A stretch of 9,893 nucleotides of DNA from Fusobacterium sp. (lineage in GTDB: Bacteria > Fusobacteriota > Fusobacteriia > Fusobacteriales > Fusobacteriaceae). How positions within the stretch are numbered: the first letter of the stretch is position 1; each line of letters opens with the position of its first letter. Where the stretch lies: positions 1 through 9,893 of the forward strand of contig DXSD01000073.1 of assembly GCA_019410665.1 (NCBI GenBank), written 5' to 3'. Below, in pieces: positions 6,470 through 9,893 of the stretch. The position numbers and the translations under genes are program-made. Below the pieces are notes generated by a model. That model saw only the letters and a list, made by a program, of their open reading frames with translations. It had not been told where the DNA came from and did not search any database.

Positions 6470-7963
6470 CTATCTTTCTTCTTTTTTCTCCCAATTTTTT
6501 CTATAAAAAATCGTTGCACTTATCACCATTATCAATATAGTTCCCCAACCAAAAACCAAATTTTCTGGTGTCATCTCTTTTATCCCTTTTATTAAATTAG
6601 TTACTACAGTTATTCCTAAAAGAATAGGAGTGACATATTTTAATAAAATATCAAACCATTTTCCTATTTTAAAATCAGAACTCATATTAGCTTCTATTCT
6701 TATTTTTTCTATACCATAATATTTACAAACTAATATTGTCTCTACAAGTCCTAAACTAGCTATTATATAATTTCCTACATGAGAATCTACAATATCTAAA
6801 ATATAATTAAATCCTGCATAAGTTGAAAAACACGCACTTCCTACTAATCCAATTATTGATATTATAGTTACAACCTTTTCTCTTTTTATCTTAAACTTAT
6901 CTAAAGCTCCTGTTGTAAAAGCTTCCAGCATAGATATGCTTGAAGAAAGTCCAGCTATAAACAAGCAAAAGAAAAATACAAATCCTATTATACCTTGTAG
7001 TAATTGATTACTTGTTATTGTTGATATAGCTATTGGAAAGGCTATAAAAGCTATTCCAGCACCATTTCCAAAGGAATTAAAATCACTTCCTATACTATTT
7101 ACTAAATAACCTAATGTTGAAAATACTGTTATTCCTGAAATTATATCAAAAGAAGCATTAGCTAATACTGTTATAAAAGAACTGTTTACTATGTCCCATT
7201 TAGCTGGAATATATGATCCATAAGCTATCATAACTCCAACTGCTAATGTAGTAGAAAAAAATACTTGAGCATAGGCAGCTACCCATATACTAGGATTTAA
7301 AATTTTACTAAAATCTGGAGTAAATAGAGCATTTAACCCTATTGTTGCTCCCTTTAATCTCAAAGAGTTAAACATAAATAATAACATCAAAACTATCAAT
7401 AGAGGAGTAATCACTTTTGAACACTTTTCTATACCACTGGCAATACCCTTCTTTACAATTATCCAGTTTCCTAACCATACTACTAAAATAAATACCAACA
7501 TATATTTACTTATTCCAGCACTAAAATCAAAAGCTCCATTTGCACTCCCTGCTATAACTCCCATTAATTTTCCTGGATCTGACATCCAATTTATTATTCC
7601 AAAAGCATGTCCTAATGACCACACCATAAAAACAACTGACACTGAAATAATAGTACAATAAAACATCATTACTATTATTGGAATCATAACTTGAAGCCAT
7701 CCAAACCATTCATATTTTTTCCCTAAGATTCTAAAAGCTTTTGTAGAACCTCCTCTTACACTTCTTCCAAGCTGATACTCAAGTATCATAAGCGGTATTC
7801 CACAAGTAAAAAGAGCAACTATATATGGAAGGAAAAAAGCCCCACCACCATTTTTATATGCCTGAAATGGAAATCTCCATAAATTTCCTAATCCTATCGC
7901 TGCTCCCACAGCTGCATAGATAAAACCTTTTCTGCTGTTCCATAATTCTCTTGTTTCTTCCAT
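6470..7963 (-). CDS. NSS (SNF) family Na+-dependent amino-acid transporter, probable tryptophan carrier
   Basis: A 497-residue inner-membrane symporter of the neurotransmitter:sodium symporter family (LeuT, MhsT, TnaT, MetP). TM1 carries the Na+/substrate signature GAAIGLGNLWRFPF (20-33), followed by NGGGAFFLPY, and EYQLGRSVRGG marks the TM2-TM3 region. The unwound TM6 region reads YAQVFFSTTLAVGVMIAYGSY (231-251), with the family Gln at 233. Length and helix count (11-12) fit bacterial members. AAGGAGAGG lies 5 bases before the ATG. The leader carries a Trp-codon attenuator, so tryptophan is the predicted substrate; TnaT and MhsT show that this family can carry Trp. A MetS-type small subunit follows 8 bp later. 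Substrate assignment is inference; family assignment is firm. Confidence 0.9.
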   Translation of the reverse strand: MEETRELWNSRKGFIYAAVGAAIGLGNLWRFPFQAYKNGGGAFFLPYIVALFTCGIPLMILEYQLGRSVRGGSTKAFRILGKKYEWFGWLQVMIPIIVMMFYCTIISVSVVFMVWSLGHAFGIINWMSDPGKLMGVIAGSANGAFDFSAGISKYMLVFILVVWLGNWIIVKKGIASGIEKCSKVITPLLIVLMLLFMFNSLRLKGATIGLNALFTPDFSKILNPSIWVAAYAQVFFSTTLAVGVMIAYGSYIPAKWDIVNSSFITVLANASFDIISGITVFSTLGYLVNSIGSDFNSFGNGAGIAFIAFPIAISTITSNQLLQGIIGFVFFFCLFIAGLSSSISMLEAFTTGALDKFKIKREKVVTIISIIGLVGSACFSTYAGFNYILDIVDSHVGNYIIASLGLVETILVCKYYGIEKIRIEANMSSDFKIGKWFDILLKYVTPILLGITVVTNLIKGIKEMTPENLVFGWGTILIMVISATIFYRKNWEKKEER

Positions 7964-7980
7964 TTTATCCTCTCCTTTTT

Positions 7981-8013
7981 CTAAATAAAAAAAGCAGTCT
8001 GCTAGACTGCTTT
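7981..8013 (-). terminator. Attenuator terminator before the NSS transporter
   Basis: On the minus strand AAAGCAGTCT (8004-8013) pairs perfectly with AGACTGCTTT (7991-8000) around a 3 nt loop, then runs into TTTTATTTAG. It lies after the promoter and leader peptide and ends just before the transporter's ribosome site, so it acts on transcripts before they reach the transporter. Its 5' arm and loop (8002-8013) can instead pair with a segment inside the leader reading frame (8114-8128), which makes it conditional. Confidence 0.92.
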
Positions 8014-8187
8014 AATATACAAAATATCCAAATCTAAATATCTCTAGTAACTAGAAATACTTAAATCACATTTTTTTCGAGTTACATAGAAAGAGATATG
8101 TTATCAATAGACAAAAGCCAACATCTAACATTATTTAATAATTTATCTAATTTTTCTATATAGCTCCACCACCAATATTGTGCTTTT
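8002..8187 (-). promoter_or_regulatory. Tryptophan-codon attenuator (segments 1-2-3)
   Basis: Read on the minus strand, three mutually exclusive pairings are visible. Segment 1 (8174-8187, AAAAGCACAATATT), just before and touching the Trp codons, pairs with segment 2 (8113-8125, GATGTTGGCTTTT): 13 pairs, two of them G-U, with one bulged A. Segment 2 (8114-8128, TTAGATGTTGGCTTT) can instead pair with segment 3 (8002-8013, AAAGCAGTCTAG), the terminator's 5' side: 6 plus 5 pairs, two of them G-U, around a 4/1 internal loop. Segment 3 otherwise forms the terminator. A ribosome stalled at codons 9-11 (8166-8174) would cover segment 1, free segment 2 to take segment 3, and let transcription continue. 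This is the logic of the classical trp attenuator. Pairings were worked out by hand; no folding energies were computed. Confidence 0.75.
8031..8067 (-). promoter_or_regulatory. Long AU-rich hairpin within the attenuator
   Basis: The minus-strand segment 8051-8067 pairs along all 17 positions (four of them G-U) with 8031-8047 around a TTA loop. It lies 14 nt past the leader-peptide stop and before the terminator, and would bring segments 2 and 3 together when the antiterminator forms. ATATCTCT in the leader frame (8092-8099) can compete for one arm (AGAGATAT, 8038-8045), so it may also respond to the position of the ribosome. Confidence 0.55.
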
Positions 8188-8198
8188 ATATTAGACAT
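8082..8198 (-). CDS. Tryptophan-rich leader peptide (attenuation peptide, 38 aa)
   Basis: A 38-codon reading frame between a strong promoter and the NSS transporter. Its ATG (8198) has an excellent AAAGGAGG 8 bases upstream, better than that of most real genes here. It begins MSNIKAQYWWWSYIEKL: three Trp codons in a row at 9-11 (8166-8174) and a fourth at 27. Trp is normally the rarest residue, so four in 38 is a strong sign of a sensing peptide, as in TrpL of enterobacteria. It has no signal peptide or membrane helix and probably has no function of its own; its translation reports the supply of charged tRNA-Trp to the RNA switch around it. The stop (8082-8084) lies downstream of switch segment 2, unlike E. 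coli trpL, so segment 1:2 pairing would re-form behind the ribosome. Confidence 0.85.
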   Translation of the reverse strand: MSNIKAQYWWWSYIEKLDKLLNNVRCWLLSIDNISLSM

Positions 8199-8230
8199 AT
8201 TGATAACCTCCTTTTTTATTTCTTAGGATA

Positions 8231-8259
8231 AGTATAGTATAAATTTAAACAATTGTCAA
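8231..8259 (-). promoter_or_regulatory. Promoter of leader peptide-NSS transporter unit
   Basis: Minus-strand -35 TTGACA (8254-8259), exact consensus, then 17 bp, then -10 TATACT (8231-8236). Transcription would start near 8224, about 25 nt before the leader-peptide ATG. The near-consensus promoter suggests that control lies mainly in the attenuator, not at initiation. Confidence 0.8.
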
Positions 8260-8269
8260 TATAGAAATT

Positions 8270-8305
8270 AGGAGAAAAATATATTCTTTAAATGAATATA
8301 CTCCT
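8270..8305 (-). terminator. Likely terminator after nox
   Basis: On the minus strand TATATTC (8294-8300 complement) pairs with GAATATA (8280-8286 complement) around a 7 nt loop, followed by TTTTT (8275-8279). An outer AGGAG/CTCCT pair could clamp it. The stem is AT-rich and so weak, but it is the only terminator-like structure between the nox stop (8323) and the next promoter (8231-8259). Confidence 0.5.
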
Positions 8306-8322
8306 CTCCTAGCTTATTTATT

Positions 8323-9657
8323 CTACTTAGCTCCTAAAGCAGCCATAGTTATATAATTATATGGTTGATTAAAGTGAGGTAAGAAGAATATATCTAACAA
8401 TTTCAATTTATCTATAGTTACTCCCTCTTGTACTGCCAATGAAAACATATGAATTCCCATAGATATATCTTGTTTTGAAGCCATTTGAGCTCCTAAAACT
8501 CTTCTTGTCTCCATATCATAAACTATACTTATCATAACTTTATCATTATTATGCTCTATAAATCCTGGTTTTTGTAGATCTTCATATCCAGTTGACACAG
8601 CATTATACCCTAATTTTTTAGCTTTTTCTAAAGTTAATCCTGTAGAAACCATATTCAATCCATATATAGATATTCCGTTAGAACCTTGGACACCTATACT
8701 TTCTAGTTTTGTTCCACATACATTGTGAGCAGCTACTATTCCTGATCTTACAGCATTAGTAGCCAATGCTATGTAGTTAGTATCCTTTATAGAGTTATCA
8801 TATACAGTAGCACAATCTCCTATTGCATAAACATCCTCAATATTTGTTTTTTGAGTTAAATCAACTTTATAAGCTCCATTTTTAAATAACTCTAAACTAT
8901 CTTTTCCAAGTTTATTGTTTGGTACAAATCCAACTGCTAAGATTACCATATCAGCTTTATATGATTTTTTATCAGTTACTACCTCTTCAACTTTTCCATT
9001 TCCTTTTATTTCAAGAACTTTTTCTCCATAATTTAACTTGATTCCATTATCAGCTAAATTTTTATTCATTAAATCTCTGAACTCTTTATCATAGTAACCA
9101 GATAAACAACTATCTACTAAATCTATTAGCTCTACATTTTTTCCTATTCTTTGGAATGCTTCAGCTAGTTCTACACCTATATAACCTGCTCCTACTACCA
9201 CTATATTTTGAAAATCTTTGCTTTCTAATTTTTTTATTACATCCTCAGCATGTTGATACAATTTTACAAATTGAACATTTTCTAAATCTTTTCCAGGTAT
9301 ATTTAAGTCAATTGGTAGAGATCCTGTGGAAAGTATTAACTTATCATAAGTCTCTTCATACTTTTCTCCATTTTTTCCTGTTGCATATACTATCTTCTTT
9401 TGAAAATCAATTTTCTCTACTTCAGTTTCCATATGCACTTTTGCACCCTTTGATTCAAACACTTCTTTTGAACAATAGAACAATCCCTCTGCTCCTGCAA
9501 TTTGCTTTCCTATCCACAGAGCCATTCCACACCCTAAAAAACTAATATTTGAATTTCTATCAAATATTACAACCTCATTTTCTGGATAATTTCCTAATAT
9601 TGTATTTATTGCAGCTGTTCCTGCATGGTTTGCTCCTACTACTACGATTTTACTCAC
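8323..9657 (-). CDS. nox: Water-forming NADH oxidase (FAD/NAD-dependent, group with CoA-disulfide reductase)
   Basis: A 444-residue cytosolic flavoprotein that reduces O2 to water with NADH, removing oxygen and regenerating NAD+ in an anaerobe. The FAD-binding start is MSKIVVVGANHAGTAA, and the redox-active Cys43 lies in ISFLGCGMALWIG, the signature shared by Nox, NADH peroxidase and CoA-disulfide reductase. NAD-binding VVVGAGYIGVELAEAF is near residues 153-168, and the second FAD motif NIEDVYAIGDCATVYD is near 270-285. The C-terminal dimerisation end FFLPHFNQPYNYI is typical. The similarity to lactic-acid-bacterial H2O-forming Nox is strong, so I prefer this over CoA-disulfide reductase. Translation starts at GTG (9657) with AGGGAGG 7 bases upstream; a nearby ATG is out of frame. 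It has its own promoter with a dyad and its own weak terminator. Confidence 0.92.
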   Translation of the reverse strand: MSKIVVVGANHAGTAAINTILGNYPENEVVIFDRNSNISFLGCGMALWIGKQIAGAEGLFYCSKEVFESKGAKVHMETEVEKIDFQKKIVYATGKNGEKYEETYDKLILSTGSLPIDLNIPGKDLENVQFVKLYQHAEDVIKKLESKDFQNIVVVGAGYIGVELAEAFQRIGKNVELIDLVDSCLSGYYDKEFRDLMNKNLADNGIKLNYGEKVLEIKGNGKVEEVVTDKKSYKADMVILAVGFVPNNKLGKDSLELFKNGAYKVDLTQKTNIEDVYAIGDCATVYDNSIKDTNYIALATNAVRSGIVAAHNVCGTKLESIGVQGSNGISIYGLNMVSTGLTLEKAKKLGYNAVSTGYEDLQKPGFIEHNNDKVMISIVYDMETRRVLGAQMASKQDISMGIHMFSLAVQEGVTIDKLKLLDIFFLPHFNQPYNYITMAALGAK

Positions 9658-9692
9658 TTCATTGCCTCCCTAAATTTCATTTTGTTACTGAT

Positions 9693-9721
9693 ACTATACT
9701 ACTTTTGTATAGTTTTTTCAA
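9693..9721 (-). promoter_or_regulatory. nox: nox promoter with overlapping 7-bp dyad
   Basis: On the minus strand a -35 TTGAAA (9716-9721) is followed after 17 bp by a -10 TATAGT (9693-9698), placing the start near 9686. A perfect inverted repeat, ACTATAC (9693-9699) and GTATAGT (9707-9713) with 7 nt between, covers the -10 and most of the spacer: a natural operator position for a repressor or a MerR-type activator. The partial gene directly upstream looks like a regulator with an effector domain and is a candidate to bind here, but this is inference. Confidence 0.6.
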
Positions 9722-9774
9722 GGTAAAAGTAGAGCAATTTGTTATACTTTTTTGCCTAAAGTTTAGCCAACTTT

Positions 9775-9893
9775 TTATCTTACTGGAATTAATATTTCCA
9801 TATATCCTCCTGCACCCTTTCCTAAAAAAAGTGTTGCCGTTGAAGAAAACTCTAAAGAATCTCCTATTATCTTAAAATTATTTCTTTCTATAT
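9775..9893 (-). CDS. C-terminal end of a possible MerR-type regulator with GyrI-like effector domain (partial)
   Basis: Only the last 38 complete codons are inside the window; the frame is open to the right edge and stops at TAA (9775-9777). The visible end reads NNFKIIGDSLEFS, then GKGAGGYMEILIPVR. The pattern of a 'gy.i.G...E' segment followed by a final strand 'ME/TEI.IPV' resembles the end of GyrI-like (SOUL/BmrR C-terminal) effector-binding domains, often fused to MerR or AraC DNA-binding domains. It precedes nox on the same strand with 117 bp between them, and no good terminator is visible. The family call rests on about 30 residues and is tentative; a histidine-kinase C-terminus was considered and fits less well. 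Confidence 0.55.
   Translation of the reverse strand, partial: IERNNFKIIGDSLEFSSTATLFLGKGAGGYMEILIPVR

Noticed and set aside
6316..6540. 74-codon plus-strand reading frame
   Set aside because: It starts inside the shared terminator hairpin and is antisense to the small-subunit gene and the transporter's end; low-complexity Pro/Leu/Ile composition.
9752..9776. Hairpin TTGCCTAAAG/TTTAGCCAA followed by CTTTTT on the plus strand
   Set aside because: The T-run follows only on the plus strand, where no gene precedes it; there is a mismatch in the stem, and on the minus strand the tail is A-rich, so it is not a terminator for the partial regulator.
9156..9875. Two plus-strand Leu/Phe-rich reading frames opposite nox and the upstream regulator end
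   Set aside because: Shadows of AT-rich coding sequence on the other strand; composition reflects the complement of Lys/Glu codons and one crosses the nox promoter.
1..9893. CRISPR arrays, insertion sequences, prophage or attachment sites
   Set aside because: No regularly spaced repeats, transposase-like frames, terminal inverted repeats or tRNA-flanked integration signs were seen; the region reads as ordinary chromosome with notable RNA regulation.

Overview
The window is AT-rich (roughly 30% GC by eye) with strong AAGGAGG-type ribosome binding sites and clear TTGACA/TATAAT-type promoters. Gene content fits an anaerobic, amino-acid-using member of the Fusobacteriota, most likely a Fusobacterium: NifS/NifU-type Fe-S assembly, water-forming NADH oxidase, an NSS transporter with a tiny MetS-type subunit, and a lysine-riboswitch-controlled NhaC-type transporter. 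The genus is my inference from style and content; no marker gene proves it.

Layout. (1) 171-4254, minus strand: a compact run read right to left, tyrS, a GNAT acetyltransferase, nth, nifS, nifU. It starts at a good promoter just upstream of tyrS and ends at a hairpin/T-run terminator after nifU. A second strong promoter overlaps the 3' end of nth and can transcribe nifSU separately. At the extreme left edge another minus-strand promoter fires out of the window. (2) 4359-6278, plus strand: a consensus promoter, a complete lysine (L-box) riboswitch with its terminator, and an NhaC-superfamily transporter that is therefore probably a lysine importer. (3) 6357-8259, minus strand: a TTGACA-17-TATACT promoter, a 38-codon leader peptide with three consecutive Trp codons plus a fourth, mutually exclusive RNA pairings ending in a terminator, then an NSS (SNF) Na+-coupled transporter and a 34-residue single-span MetS-like small subunit. 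The two transporter units converge on one shared hairpin. (4) 8270-9893, minus strand: nox, the NADH oxidase, with its own promoter carrying a perfect dyad over the -10, and upstream of it the 3' end of a gene whose last residues look like a GyrI-like effector-binding domain (MerR/BmrR-type regulator).

How it fits together. The left operon combines translation (tyrosyl-tRNA synthetase) with Fe-S biogenesis and an Fe-S enzyme (endonuclease III). The middle holds two amino-acid uptake systems, each governed by premature transcription termination but with different sensors: lysine bound directly by RNA for the NhaC-type transporter, and translation of Trp codons for the NSS transporter. The Trp-codon leader is the most notable item: it has all four segments of a classical attenuator (ribosome-masked segment 1, switch segment 2, terminator arms 3 and 4), which makes tryptophan the predicted cargo of the NSS transporter. 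The two small genes (leader peptide 8082-8198 and small subunit 6357-6461) are easily missed by automatic gene calling.
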